This document shows positions 12,201-24,360 of a DNA stretch of 64,000 nt, in pieces. The DNA lies in NCBI GenBank assembly GCA_025331445.1, contig JAIWNE010000008.1:444001-508000 (forward strand). Direction: 5' to 3'. A model generated the notes under the pieces. It was not told the origin of the DNA and did not search any database. It was given only the letters and a program-made list of their open reading frames with translations. A program made the position numbers and the translations under genes. Source of the stretch: Blakeslea trispora (lineage: Eukaryota; Mucoromycota; Mucoromycetes; Mucorales; Choanephoraceae). Position 1 is the stretch's first letter. Each line of letters opens with the position of its first letter.

Positions 12201-15200
12201 CACATAATGAACATGAGCAAAACTAAGCTTTTTGGTTTATTTATAGTTTGTCAAAGACTCGTTTTATATATTTCTTTTAACTTCTCTTTCACTCTGTACA
12301 AGGATGATTGCGTTTAGTGTACTAATTCAAGTCGTGTTCTGCCAATCAAGTTTGTGTATGTCATGAGGGAATTATTTTATTTTTTTGTTGCAAAGGCTGC
12401 ATGCCAAATTTCCTATTTCATTTCTTATGATATTTCAACCAGTGCAATCATGAGCAACACTCCTTGATATTTAGCTATACCAACAAGAAAGAAAGCAAAA
12501 AAAAAAGAAGCTCGTTATGTTACCCACATAATCTTGCATGCGATGAAGAATAGAAAGAATGGTATCGCATACTTTATAAAACCAAAGCCCTAAGAAAGCT
12601 CGAGTACACACAGAGAGAGAGAGAAAAAAAAGGTACACAGTTTTTATGTTACCAGAGGAATGTGTTTGTACGGGTCTTGAAAACAAGCTAATGACGAAAT
12701 CAGGAATTAAAAAAGGAAAGGAGACAGAGAGAAAGAACAAGAAGAGAGATAAGTGTCTCTTGTCTTTAATGGTCACCTCCCCATTAATTAGTATCACACC
12801 ATTGCTTTCTGCCTCTAGTTTATAGAGATATCGAATGGACCTTCTTGCCTTTCTAGTAGAGAAATTGATTTTCTGGTTACTAACATTAATAAAATTGATT
12901 AATATTAAAGTCTCTTTTGATTGTATCATTATGCATGCTAATTATTCCTCAATTGGCATATTCTCTTATATTATGTTTTCTGTGGCCTGTATATTAATGG
13001 TGTCTGCATACATAATACTTAATTTGTGAAATGTATGAGAACAATAGAAACACAATAGACTGATACTCTATGATGAACAAGCTAAGACAAAAGAATAGAT
13101 CATACTGAGTAGATCATATTGTTTTCATTTGAAAGCCCGACTACAATAATGAACAATTTGTAAGTTAGAACAGTTGTTATGGTCTGTACAAGGATGTTAT
13201 CTAATCTCAATAGTAATGAAAAGAAAAAGACAAACAAGGAAGGTAGAGTGATCCCTAGTTCATTTGCAGCCTATAACAAGCATAAAGATACCATGTGTTC
13301 AAATCCCCATTATCTGATTCGGTCTTGTTAGTCATTCAAGAAGAATATCATTGGCAAAAGGGACCTAGTTTGATTAACCGTAGCGGTTGAATGGATTAAG
13401 CCTGTTTGTAGTACAACAAATCAAAGTGCGACTTAGTCCTTCTATTCTCTAAACAGAAGCAAAAAAAAAAAGAAAAAAATGGATGTGCACAAATGCGAGT
13501 TATTAGTCGAGTATGACAGCCTGTCTTTACACAACGGCACAAGTTGGATTTGTTTGTACATGTAATTAGAATAAAGTATTATTAGTGTAGACTGAAATCG
13601 ATGGTTACAAGTCCTTTTTTTTCAATTTCAATTTAAAAAATCTGATACATATATCTCCGAACATTACAAATCCAGAAAACTCCACTCATATTTTGAAACA
13701 AATATCAGGTCAGTGATAGAATCGAGTTCATCGTACTTGCTTATTTGAATGAAGCAAAAAAAAAAAGAAGGCAAACAGTGTTACTCAGATATGTAGCACT
13801 TCTCTTTGCTTCGGTTTTGGGGCTGTAATGAGTGAGAAAAGTAAAGAAAGATAGTGTGAAACTTCTTTATCAACCAAGGTTGTACACATACAAAAGAAGG
13901 TTCACCCCCACAAATCTTATGCAAAGTGATTCGTGTATTTTTTTTAGAGCCAGTTTCTAAGGCTGGTTTCGAGCTGCAAGCAGGATTGGTTTCCTGTAGT
14001 TTTGGCAATTCCTTCCTTTCTACAGAAAATTATTATATCTCGTCAACAAGAAAAAAAAAGTAGCAGCAATCACGAATATAGATAAGCCTCCAAGACCTAT
14101 AATTTTGAACGGAGCTCAAGCGTTTCTTTCTTGTCAAGTTGAGACAGTTATAAGGATAGTTTTTTTTTTTATTATTTATTTACTACACTATGTTATGTGG
14201 TGCAATGATGGGAAAAAAATACAGCTCTTTACACGCTCTTATCAGAGTTTATTTTATATAACTCAAACATATGCTCGCTTACCCTATGTCTACTATCGAT
14301 CTCTCCCAATGACTAAATTGTTAATTTTGTCTTGTTTCAGGCAAATAGAAATAATCCCTCACAGAAAAGCGATTTCTCCTTCTGTTGCTACTTATTTCAT
14401 CGGCGACTATATTGGTAGCAACAACGTGGTCGCGGACTTTGATTGAATCTTGTCATAGCATCAGATGTAAACAGTCAATCTTTGTTTACAGTTATGTATT
14501 TATTTGTCAACATGTTATGCAAGAAACTGAGAGTGTGTGATGGTCGATCTTTGATTGTTTGCCTATTGTTTTATTGCCACCCATAAATTTGCGTTTTTAT
14601 TTCTACCACCATCCTTTTACAACAGCCTATTCCTGTGAATGTTTTCAGCTATGACCTGTGAGCATTTTTTTAAGTCGTCACAGCTGTAGCACTAGTAACA
14701 ATAAGAGCATATGAAGCAAGATGTGTATCAGGACAGAAAAACGACAGAAAGCAGCTATTTTTTCACAATTTCTTTTTTATTTTCCAAAGGACTGAAAAAA
14801 AGAGAGAAAAAGTCAAATTGTCCTTGAACCACGTCCACTGAAGCTAATCTCTTTTCGAATTGTATTGCATCAGAGTCAAGTATGCTTCACTAGAGCCGAA
14901 CAATCCGTCCGAATGACCGACCCGAATTTGCGCCGAAGGTATTCATTTCTCTCCCTTCTCAAACTTGTTCGCATGAGAGTTGCTTAGAATCAAGTAATAG
15001 CGCAGAAAAGTATATAGTAGGGTGGCAAGTCATCTAGGAGTTAAACGGATTAGGCAATAAAAGTAAGGGTGTACCTCAAAGAATGTTTAGAGTCAATCAG
15101 GGGATCCGCTGCTCTCTCACTTTATTCTCTTCTTTTTTTTTATTGTTGGTCATCCACCTAACCATTAGGTCAATCTTTTTTTTTTTACTCTTACTAAATG

Positions 15201-15687
15201 GTAAATGCTTCACGAGTCACTTTTTTAGTAGACGCGGCACATGTTTAAAATCAAGTTCAGACAAAAAGGTACCAGATCGACGTCAAATCAAAATCAACCG
15301 TTGTATCTAAATCTTCTTGTTTCGGGTCTGTTCTTTCAGAAAAAATACGATATGAATACAAGTTGGCTGGAGAGATAGCAACGGGAAGGATGATTGACAA
15401 AGCGGGCAAAAGCGGGGTAAGAGGAAAAAACCAAAAGAAAAGCTAAGAGAGGGTCAACATAATGAACAAGTAAGATAAAGGGCGGTTTTTCATTGGTACA
15501 TTTCTATCACCGATCTAGTCCACTAATTTCACCATGTACTTATTTTATTGTAAATCTTCTAAAAAGAGAGAGGGGAGATTTTAGGGGAGCCTTTTTTTTT
15601 CTTACCAATTGGGAAAGTTACATTACTTGTTTCTTTTGGAAGCCCCTGCCCGTGCTGAGTTGTAGTCGACTGTAATCAAACTTATCT
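9204..15687. other. Gene desert of about 6.5 kb
   Basis: No open frame here has gene-like composition, a family resemblance or consistent splice joins; the longest (minus strand 12471-12929, 152 aa) is low-complexity hydrophobic. An 11-G run lies at 10393-10403. No second tRNA, rRNA or intact mobile element was seen. The last kilobase (about 14.8-15.7 kb) probably contains regulatory DNA of the H+-ATPase gene. Confidence 0.55.
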
Positions 15688-15915
15688 TATAAATAACTTG
15701 ATATTTTGATCTCATTTTCATTTTTTCTTTTTTTTCTCTTTTTTTTTCTTGTTTCGTTTGACCAACAATCCAATACACTCTTTAATTTCTATCTCTCTTT
15801 TTTCTTTCTTTTTTGGATTAGATTTATAAGCAAACAAAAGAGTCAACAATCATCTCTTTTCTAGCCAAGAAAGAAACTCATCTCACACTCTCTTATCAAT
15901 CAATTTAATTCAGCC
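15688..15915 (+). promoter_or_regulatory. Core promoter and leader of the H+-ATPase gene
   Basis: A TATAAATA box at 15688-15695 is followed by a long C/T tract (about 15710-15830) and then an A/C-rich leader up to the ATG at 15916. TATA plus a long pyrimidine tract is typical of very highly expressed fungal genes. The transcription start is not known. Confidence 0.55.
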
Positions 15916-18900
15916 ATGACTGAGAAAACCGAAACAGTCGTTGTTCAAGAAGTCGTTTCTGATCAACCTGTTGCCCAAAAAGCTAACATTTCCGGCAATG
16001 TTACTTCTTTAACTGTCGAAGAACTTTACGACAAGGAGAAGTTCGACTTGTCCACCATGGAACCTGGAGACATCTTTGAACTCTTGCAGTACGTATATCC
16101 CCTTTTCTCCTCCTTAATTCATTACCAAATTGTCCTTTCTTCCCCCCTTTCTCTTTCCCCCACCACCCCTTCAAAAAGAAAATCGCGAAAAAAAAATTTT
16201 TTTTTCTTGATTTTTGATCTGCTTTTAGTTATCTCGAAAAAAAAATTTCGGGGGATCAAGTAGTTTATTATTATTTTTAGAAAATTTTATTATATTTTAT
16301 AATTTGCTAACGTCACATTCTAAACCCTGTAGAACCTCAACTGATGGTTTGACTTCCGAAGAGGCTGCTCGTCGTGTTGAAAAGTTTGGTCGTAACAAGC
16401 TTGAAAGCAAGGAAGTGAACCCCATTTTGCAATTCTTGGGTTTCATGTGGAACCCTCTTTCTTGGGTCATGGAAGCTGCTGCCATCGTTTCTATTGCTCT
16501 TTCTAACGGTGGTGGTGAGCCACCAGATTACCCTGATTTCATTGGTATTGTTCTTTTGTTGCTTGCCAATGCTACTATTGGTTTCTTGGAAGAACGTCAA
16601 GCTGGTAATGCTGTCAAGGCTTTGATGGCTTCTCTTGCCCCTGAATGTAAGGTTAAGCGTAACGGTGAATGGAAGACAATGGAAGCTGCTGAACTTGTTC
16701 CTGGTGATATCATCAGTGTCAAGCTTGGTGATGTTGTTCCTGCTGATGGTCGTCTTATTGCTGCTCACGGTCAAGTTTCTATCGATCAAGCTGCTTTGAC
16801 TGGTGAATCTTTGCCTGTCGGTAAGGAAGCCGGTGATGAAGTTTTCTCTGGTTCTACTGTCAAGCAAGGTGAAGCCGAAGCTATCGTTATCGGTACTGGT
16901 ACTAACACCTTCTTCGGTCGTGCTGCTAAGCTCGTTGGTGATGCCAGTGAGGATGTTGGTCACTTGCAAACCATTTTGGCCAAGATTGGTAACTTCTGTC
17001 TCTGTACTATTACTCTTTTCGTTGTCCTTGAAATCCTTGTCATGTACCCCAAGTTCCACTATGCTTACAGAACTGGTATTGATAACATTCTCGTTTTGCT
17101 TATCGGTGGTATCCCCATTGCTATGCCTACTGTCCTTTCCGTTACTCTTGCTATTGGTGCTAAGCAACTTGCTGAACACAAGGCTATTGTTACCCGTATT
17201 ACTGCTATTGAAGAAATGGCTGCTGTTACTATCTTGTGTTCCGATAAGACCGGTACTTTGACTTTGAACAAGCTCATTGTTGACAAGCCTACCATCAAGA
17301 CCTACGCCGACTTCAACGGTGATGAAATCATCCAATTGTCTGCTTATGCTTCTCGTACCGAAAACCAAGATGCTATCGATTTCTGTATCGTTAACTCCTT
17401 GCCTGATCCTAAGCTTGCTCGTGACGGTGTTGAAGAATTGGAATTCAAGCCTTTCAACCCTGTTATCAAGCGTACTGAAATCACCTACAAGCGCAACTCT
17501 GATGGTACCGTTCACCGTGTTACCAAGGGTATGTCTCACACTATCTTGGACCTCTGTACTCGTGATAAGACTGAAGAACAAATCAAGGCTCTTAACGATG
17601 ATGTTGATGAATTCGCTCGTCGTGGTCTCCGTGCCCTTGCTGTTGCTGTTGATGAAGTTCCCTCTGGTCAAGTTGATGGCGAAGGTTTAGGTTTCCGTCT
17701 TATTGGTCTCTTGCCTATCTACGATCCTCCTAGATCTGATACTAAGGATACCATTGATCGTGCTATTGCTTTGGGTGTTCAAGTTAAGATGATTACTGGT
17801 GACCAATTGGCCATCGGTAAGGAAACTGGTCGTCGTCTCGGTATGGGTGATAACATGTTCTTGTCCAAGACTTTGAAGGATGGTCCTCCTCCTGGCTCTG
17901 GTTACGCTGATGTTGATGAAATGGTCTTGCACTGTGATGGTTTCGCTGGTGTCTACCCTGAACACAAGTATGAAATTGTTGAACGTCTTCAAGCTATGGG
18001 TCACATGACTGCTATGACTGGTGATGGTGTTAACGATGCTCCTGCTCTTTCCAAGGCTAACGTCGGTATTGCTGTCGATGATGCTACTGATGCCGCTCGT
18101 TCTGCTGCCGATATTGTCTTGACTGAACCTGGTCTCTCTGTCATTATTGAAGCCATTATTGGTTCTCGTCAAATTTTCCAACGTATGCGTAACTACTCTA
18201 TCTATACTTGTTCCGTCACCATTCGTGTCGTTGTTGGTTTTGCTATTCTTTGTTTCGCTTTCCAATACAACTTCCCTCCTTTCATGGTTTTGATTCTCGC
18301 TATCCTTAACGATGGTACTATCATGACTATTTCTACTGACCGTGTTAAGCCCTCTCCTTACCCTGATGCTTGGAACTTGAAGGAAATTTTCTCTTATGCT
18401 ATCATCTATGGTATTTACTTGACTGCCTCCACTGTTGTCTTTGTTGCCGTTGCCTTGAAGACTTCTTTCTTCCAAGACAAGTTCGGTATTCAAACCTTTG
18501 TTGAATCTAACGACCCCGTTCTTCACTCTGCTGTCTACCTCCAAGTTTCTACCATTTCTCAAGCTTTGATCTTCATCACTCGTTCTCGTGGTTGGTTCTT
18601 CGCTGAACGTCCTTCTATCATGTTGATGTGTGCTTTCGTTGTTGCTCAATTGGTTGCCACCTTCATCTCTGTCTATGCCAACTGGGGCTTCACTCACATC
18701 CAAGGTTGTGGTTGGTCTCTTGCTGGTGTTGTCTGGATCTGGAACATTGTCTGGTTCTTGCCTATGGATCTTCTCAAGTTCGCCATGCGTTACTTCTTCG
18801 AACCCAAGTCCAACAGCCCCGCCGATGTCAAGGCCAACGCCTCTCGTCGTGCCTCTGCCATGTCCGGTACTTCTTCTGCCAGATACTACGCTAACCGTAC

Positions 18901-19110
18901 TAGATCTTTGAAGTCTCTTGAACGTCCTCAAAACTTCGGTAAGAAGCTTTTGGGTATGAACAAGAAGATGAGCATGGATGCTAAGGAAATGCGTCGTTTC
19001 TCTTCTGTCCAAGTATGTATATAAAATGCGTTATCATCTGTATTAGATAACTAACCTTTCTTTCCTTTCTTTAGACCAACCACGCTGCTCAAGTCTTGAA
19101 CAGCAACTAA
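15916..19110 (+). CDS. PMA1: Plasma-membrane H+-ATPase (P3A-type), plant-like subfamily
   Basis: Pumps protons out of the cell with ATP, energising nutrient uptake. Exons 15916-16088, 16333-19012 and 19075-19110 join in frame to 962 aa. The phosphorylated aspartate is Asp362 in CSDKTGTLT; TGES (near 214) is the actuator motif, and GDGVNDAPALSKA the hinge. Transmembrane segments flank them. The sequence around TM5-TM6 (ADIVLTEPGLSVII, AILNDGTIMTIS, DRVKPSPYPDAW) resembles plant and protist P3A pumps more than yeast Pma1 (DIVFLAPGLS). The C-terminal regulatory tail ends HAAQVLNSN and lacks the plant 14-3-3 site (YTV). Codon bias is extreme. The last coding exon carries only 11 residues. Intron 1 (244 nt) is long for this genome. 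Confidence 0.96.
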
Positions 19111-21236
19111 AAAACCCTTTCCTTTTCCCTCCCGTTTACATAGAACTCCATTATACTCTCTCTTTACTTGAAATATATTATACATATACACTATTTCCGG
19201 AAATAGATTGCCCGTACAAAATTGCTTGCTTTTTCTTGTTATTGCACATAAATAATCCAGATTGCATGAAATGAAATTCCCTTTTTATTTATTTTATTAA
19301 TCAAACTTCCCTTTTTTTTTGTACGTTTTCATACTAAAACAATCATTATTGACATTGATATTTCACTTGTTGTTCGCTAGCTCTAAAAGCAAATTTAAAG
19401 ATTTATTTGAAATATATGTTGGGGAGAAAGGAAACTTACGATAAAATTGATGATGGCTTCCAAAGCTTGTCATCCAAAATTGATTGACATTGTCTCATGA
19501 GTAAAAAGAATTTTTCTCCTTTTACAACAGGTACACTGAAATTAATATGCCCTTCTTTAGCAAGAAGACACATACATTTGATCTTGAGAGAATCAGGAGA
19601 AAGAAATTACTTAAAATGATGCGTACTTGTGACTAAGAAAGAAATAGGCTTATCCTAATTCCTACAACTTGGGGAATGCATCTCTAGATGATAGAGGGAT
19701 GGTTATGTTCCTTTGAGAAGCAAACTTCTTTAACCAGGGATCAAACTATGAGCTACAAAAGTATTGGCTGGAATCCTTTCAAAATCTTCTTTTTGGGCGA
19801 TCAATAGAATGTTCATTTCTTTAATTGAATATCTAAGGTTAAGGAAAACGTTAAAAACACGCTGCAGTTGAAGAAATGATGGCAACAATGCACCAAGATA
19901 CATGGAATCTTTCATAATGATCCAAAGAAAAAAAGAAACAATCAACACGACTTAATTCTTCCTAGCTTATGTGCCAATTTTTTTTTAACTTAGTGTACTA
20001 AATAAACACCATGGTATAATACAAAATGATAGAGAATTACTTTGGGGATTTGAAGCTCAATACAGGATAAATACTTGGTTATCGGGATAGGAGAGAGCTC
20101 TTTCAAAATCATGCGGAGCTTGACGGAAACAAAAGAAAGTAGGTGTAAAGAGCATTGGTTGTACTGAGAAAGGCTATTATAGCAAGCGTTTATATAGGTG
20201 CAAGCCATATGGGTTAGTCGCTGCTGATGATAGCAGCCAAGCCAAGCAAGTTCTTTACTCCTCAGTACTTGAAAAATCAATCGTTTTTGACAACAAACTA
20301 TAAATATCAGTCTGATTTGAGCATGGCATAATTGTCAATGGCAACACGAAACATGTTTGCATTGATTTATGCAAATCAACTTGCAAGAATAATAGATCAA
20401 GTACAGTTGCTTGATGAAGCCAAAGATCAAAACAACAGCTTATCTTCATGAGAGTGGTCAGTATATCCTCAAGTCAAAGGTAGGAGAGCGCCTTTGAAAG
20501 AGGTTAAGGATGAGTTATTTTGATGGTAAACTTTTCTTCTTTTGTTATGCTGGCCAGAACGAATTATTTTTCTCTGCTATTGAGAGGCATTGTTTGTTAT
20601 ATAGAAGTTCAAAGATTGATATATTGTCATGGAGAAGCTTGTTGGTTTCTACTGTGCAAGCAAAAAGAAATCAGGCTAGTCAGATCACATAATTGAGCAC
20701 AGCTGAGAAAGTGCATGTTTTATGTTTTGTGATTACTGCACTTGATCGGAACAGCAAAGATCATACAATTTGATGCTGTGTTATAAAGACTAGTATTGTG
20801 TGGTCTCTTTCAGTCAATGATACACTGTTGCAGATTTTTAAATGAGAATATAATCTGTTTTCCCAATGAATCTATACACATCTTCCTAGTGCAGGCTTAC
20901 GATGAGTGGCAATAAACCGATAAACTCATATCTGTTTCAACCAGTTGGCTGGATAAGAAATATCTTTGGAAAGAATCTCTTTAAAGCAAAGTGTGACTTA
21001 CTTGCGAGCAAATAAGCACACAACTTTTGAATGACAAAGTTTGTATCACATCTTGAATATTTCCTAATAAGAAATGCAGTCAGATGAACAAATCATATCT
21101 ATCGTTATAGTAATAATTGTTCATTTTTGTTTGCTTCATGTCAACATGAACAAGTCTGGGTATTTATTGTATATTAGGAGAACGACAGTAAAAAAAAAAA
21201 AAAAATAATAATAGAGGGAAGAAATGTCGTTAGATG
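19111..21236. other. Unassigned region with a chain of open segments on the minus strand
   Basis: No gene is established. On the minus strand several open stretches follow each other: near 21075-21009 (ending in a GTAAGT donor), 20449-20261, 20280-19990, 19948-19730 and 19577-19440 (ending ILS before another GTAAGT donor, then an acceptor and a short tail to a stop at 19346). Some joins work, others do not: the 20449-20261 to 20280-19990 junction needs an intron too short to be real. None of the peptides resembles a family I recognise. It may be a fast-evolving many-exon gene, a decayed gene, or chance in AT-rich DNA. Confidence 0.25.
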
Positions 21237-22436
21237 TTAAATAGTAATAGTATTGTCATTATCGCCTTCATTGTGAATGATCGATCGAAGGATGTCACAT
21301 CTTCTTTCAAGCATGCCCAAAAATCCTTCCATTTGTTGAACAGACATACGAGAGATTAATGCTTTAAATCTAGTATCATCATGTTGGCCAGAAGGCTCTT
21401 CAGGTTGTCGTTGCAAAGGCTGTTGAATAGAAACAGTTTCATTTGAGTTAGGTGCTGTAGCACCAGGAAAAACCAATTGTTGTTGGTGTTGTTGTTGGTG
21501 GTGGTGCTGTTGTTGTTGTTGGTGTTGTTGGTGCTGTTGCTGAAGTAAGCGTTGAATTTTATTAGACTCATCGCTTTGGTTGTCTTCAATCATGGCATCT
21601 GTTGAGTTTCTCTTTTGGCCGATTATGGGAATAGTCGCCAACAAATGACAAGTGCTACAAACTGTCTGACCAGCGTCATTCACTATTGTAGGATGTGCTT
21701 GATGGCAGCATTGGCAGAGAGATTTGTTTTGTTCTTCAGTTTGTTCGTCTTGATACAAGTCAATGCTCATTGGCATTATCTTGTCTTGTTGTGGAGAAGA
21801 TGGGGCAGTGCTGAGGGTAGCAGCAGCAGCGACAGCAGCAATATTGATGGCATGCTTTGTCTGGTTTGACTGATGTTTTTGACGAATATGAAGGGGACGA
21901 TGTGTGTTGTACTGCTTGTAGTACAATCCACAGGCGTTACAAAGAGAATGAGCACGGTCTGGGGTACGGCGCCAAAGGGGAGTTTTGGTGACATGGCAGT
22001 TGAAGCATTCCATTTGGCGTTGAGCCCGGACGGGTTTGTGAGTAGACTTGTTCTTTTTCAAAAGCTCCATCTTTTCTTCTAAATCTTGTTCTTTATTATC
22101 TTCTTGAATCATATTTTCTTCTTCGAACTGAACAAATTGATCCAGTCCATCTTGTCTTGAAGAGAAGTGTTCAGAAGTAGAGGACAAATGCTGTAAAAAC
22201 GGATGATCTAGCAAATTAACCATATCATTGCTGCTGTTTTCACGAGAAAGATCTTGATCGCTTTGATGGGAATCAACAGACAGTGTAGGAGAGGGAAAAG
22301 TACTGAAATCTTGAACATGAGAAGCGGATGATGGCTCAAATTGCAATATATCAGAGAATGCGTTCTTGTCAAACAAGTCAGTTTGAACATCGCTGTTGTC
22401 GCCCAAGTGATGCAGCATGTAATTGTCACCCTTCAT
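21237..22436 (-). CDS. GATA-type zinc-finger transcription factor
   Basis: Intronless frame of 399 aa. A single GATA finger, C-x2-C-x18-C-x2-C, spans residues 144-169 ([18 protein letters not shown]..), followed by the basic tail [17 protein letters not shown] that contacts DNA. The x18 loop is shared by AreA/Dal80-like GATA factors at x17 and by Ash1/photoreceptor-type at x18. A second cysteine cluster, C-x2-C-x15-C-x2-C at 241-263 ([14 protein letters not shown]), lacks the WRR core. The N-terminus is acidic and Ser-rich, suggesting an activation domain; residues 299-320 are a Gln/His tract; a short helix near the C-terminus could mediate dimerisation. Which pathway it controls cannot be read from the sequence. 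Confidence 0.9.
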   Translation of the reverse strand: MKGDNYMLHHLGDNSDVQTDLFDKNAFSDILQFEPSSASHVQDFSTFPSPTLSVDSHQSDQDLSRENSSNDMVNLLDHPFLQHLSSTSEHFSSRQDGLDQFVQFEEENMIQEDNKEQDLEEKMELLKKNKSTHKPVRAQRQMECFNCHVTKTPLWRRTPDRAHSLCNACGLYYKQYNTHRPLHIRQKHQSNQTKHAINIAAVAAAATLSTAPSSPQQDKIMPMSIDLYQDEQTEEQNKSLCQCCHQAHPTIVNDAGQTVCSTCHLLATIPIIGQKRNSTDAMIEDNQSDESNKIQRLLQQQHQQHQQQQQHHHQQQHQQQLVFPGATAPNSNETVSIQQPLQRQPEEPSGQHDDTRFKALISRMSVQQMEGFLGMLERRCDILRSIIHNEGDNDNTITI

Positions 22437-22857
22437 AGCTGAAAACCAACAAGAGAGAGAGAGAGTCTAAAGAAACAAGAAGGTTTAAAGAAACAAGAAG
22501 TGGAGTAATCAGGGAAGCAAAGAAAAAAAGAGAAGTTCTCGTCTTTTAATCTTTCAAAGAAAGAAGAGTGAGTGTGGCTAGCGAGCTTATATCAAAACAG
22601 TAAGAATAAAAAATATTAGTTTTTCGAACTGCATTTGCGTACCCAAGTCTTTTTTTTTTTTTGGCGGACCTGACATGCCTGGGAGAAACTCCGGTCCTAA
22701 TAATTCATTTCATTGGATCATGTAATCCAATCAGATCAAAAACTTGTGACGGCCTTTTAAACCTACCTCACGCTTTTTAAGGTTCTGGTTTATCTGAGTA
22801 AAGAGGTGCCTTGATCATTTTACTTCCTTCAGTTTCAGTAAAACGGATAAACGCACA
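22437..22857. other. Intergenic between GATA factor and transposase relic
   Basis: About 420 bp. It contains GA-rich leader sequence next to the GATA gene and a T13 run near 22650. No gene is seen. Confidence 0.5.
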
Positions 22858-24358
22858 ATGCTTTTAAATAAGGAGATCTCAAAAAAAAAAGAGCATTCTT
22901 TCAAGTATCCAAAACATATGGTCAAGGCTGAGGAAACCAGTGTCTTTACTGTTCTTTATACTGTCAAAAACGAATATGAGGAGGTTGTGCAGCAATTTTT
23001 AGTTCCTTCTAAGGCATTGAGCTACCTTCAATTTTCGTTTGAAAAAAAAATACATGAGGCGTATTCGTTGCATAGTCATAAAATGCCAATCACTTTCTTC
23101 ACTGACAATGTAAAGGGTGATAAAACCTTTCTCGAAGGCATTTTTGAATCATTGAAAGTCAATATAAAATTGTTAGTGAGAAAAGCAACTCTGGCACCAT
23201 CAAAATCTTAGTAACCAGATTAGATATCCCTGGGTTTATTATAAGCTTCAATACAAATAGTTTTAGCAACAATTAAAAATCATTGAATTCTTTTGGCCCT
23301 GTTCCTTTCGAGTTAGACAACTTAATGAAGGACTTAGTGATTGAAGCAGGCTTAGAAGCTAGCAACTTTAGCGAAAGTACAGTGCTCGAAGTAGCGCCTG
23401 CTCAAGAGAGTGTTGATAGGATATTAAATAGCAGCCACACAGCTTCTGAATCTGAGATCGACGAAGCTTTTAAGAAAGTCTTTGATGAAAGCAACGATAT
23501 GGTAGACAAAGACAGTTAGTTTAACATATAAATCTTCTAAGGGAGAAATTTGAGTTGTATAAGGCAAAGAACAATATATATATATTGATATCAATACATC
23601 AAAATACAAAAGCTCTAAAGAATTTTTTTGGCATTTTTCTCTTTGCCTAAAGATGAGATGCCCAAGCTTGGAATATCCAAAGCAGAAAAAGGCTTTCAAG
23701 ATACAGATGAGGATTTCAACGGTACCTAAACTTTGCGATATTGTGTATATAGAGATCGGCTCCACAAACCGTCTAAATAACAATAGTTACAGTTGTGTTC
23801 AAGCTGCAAAATACTACGTTTGCTGTTGTTGCTCTGCACAAACTAGAGGAAATGTTTTTTCTTCTGTCGTCTCTTGGAGAAATTCTGCCTTGGTAGTATC
23901 GCACCGAGTTTCAAAAGCTTTGCATTCGAATGACTTGCAAGCAGATGACAACAAGACTGCTGAACTTGTCGGGGAATACTAAAACCATTGAAAGGATCAG
24001 GGACAGCCAAAAAACTTGCCAAAACCACCATTTGATACTTGAAAGCATAGTCGATGAGATCAGAAAGAAGGAAATGCTCCACCAGACGGAAAGAGTAGTA
24101 TTGTCAAGCATTCCTAGTTTGCACCAAAGCATAAGCTCTCAAGAAGCCTATGTTATTCCTCAGCCAGATCAGTACAGAACCTCGATACCCCACTTCTTTC
24201 CTTTTCCCTTTCAAGTACAAAATATACCGTTTGCATTTAGAATGCCCATTCCCATCTTAGCCCTTGAAGTTTTGACTCCATTGAGTTCTGCTGCTATTTT
24301 ACCTCATCCAGGTACTTTAAGCATTCATGCATCACTAAGCAGTGTTGTATATATATGA
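22858..24358 (+). pseudogene. Decayed DDE-type DNA transposase relic
   Basis: Plus-strand fragments in several frames. The first (22858-23211, 117 aa) contains VFTVLYTVKNEYEEVV, a Leu-rich linker, ITFFTDNVKGDKTFLEGIF, a pattern seen in DDE transposases of fungal elements where TDN carries a catalytic Asp. It then hits stops. Further open pieces follow at 23283-23519 (acidic), 23640-23730 in a shifted frame, and 23930-24358 (proline-rich tail). The order and spacing fit one protein of at least 450 aa broken by frameshifts and stops. No terminal repeats could be found. The transposase call depends mainly on the TDN block; the exact superfamily is open. Confidence 0.45.
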
Positions 24359-24360
24359 CT

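Noticed and set aside
12471..12929. 152-aa minus-strand frame in the gene desert
   Set aside because: Low-complexity Phe/Ser/Leu sequence from T-rich DNA, with no domain, splice partners or start context.
13240..13330. tRNA-like stretch with GTTCAAATCC
   Set aside because: The T stem and acceptor arm do not pair, so no cloverleaf forms.
16337..17671. 444-aa and 441-aa open frames on the minus strand opposite the H+-ATPase (also 17687-19012)
   Set aside because: They mirror the biased codons of the true gene, are Ser/Thr/Asn-rich and have no domain.
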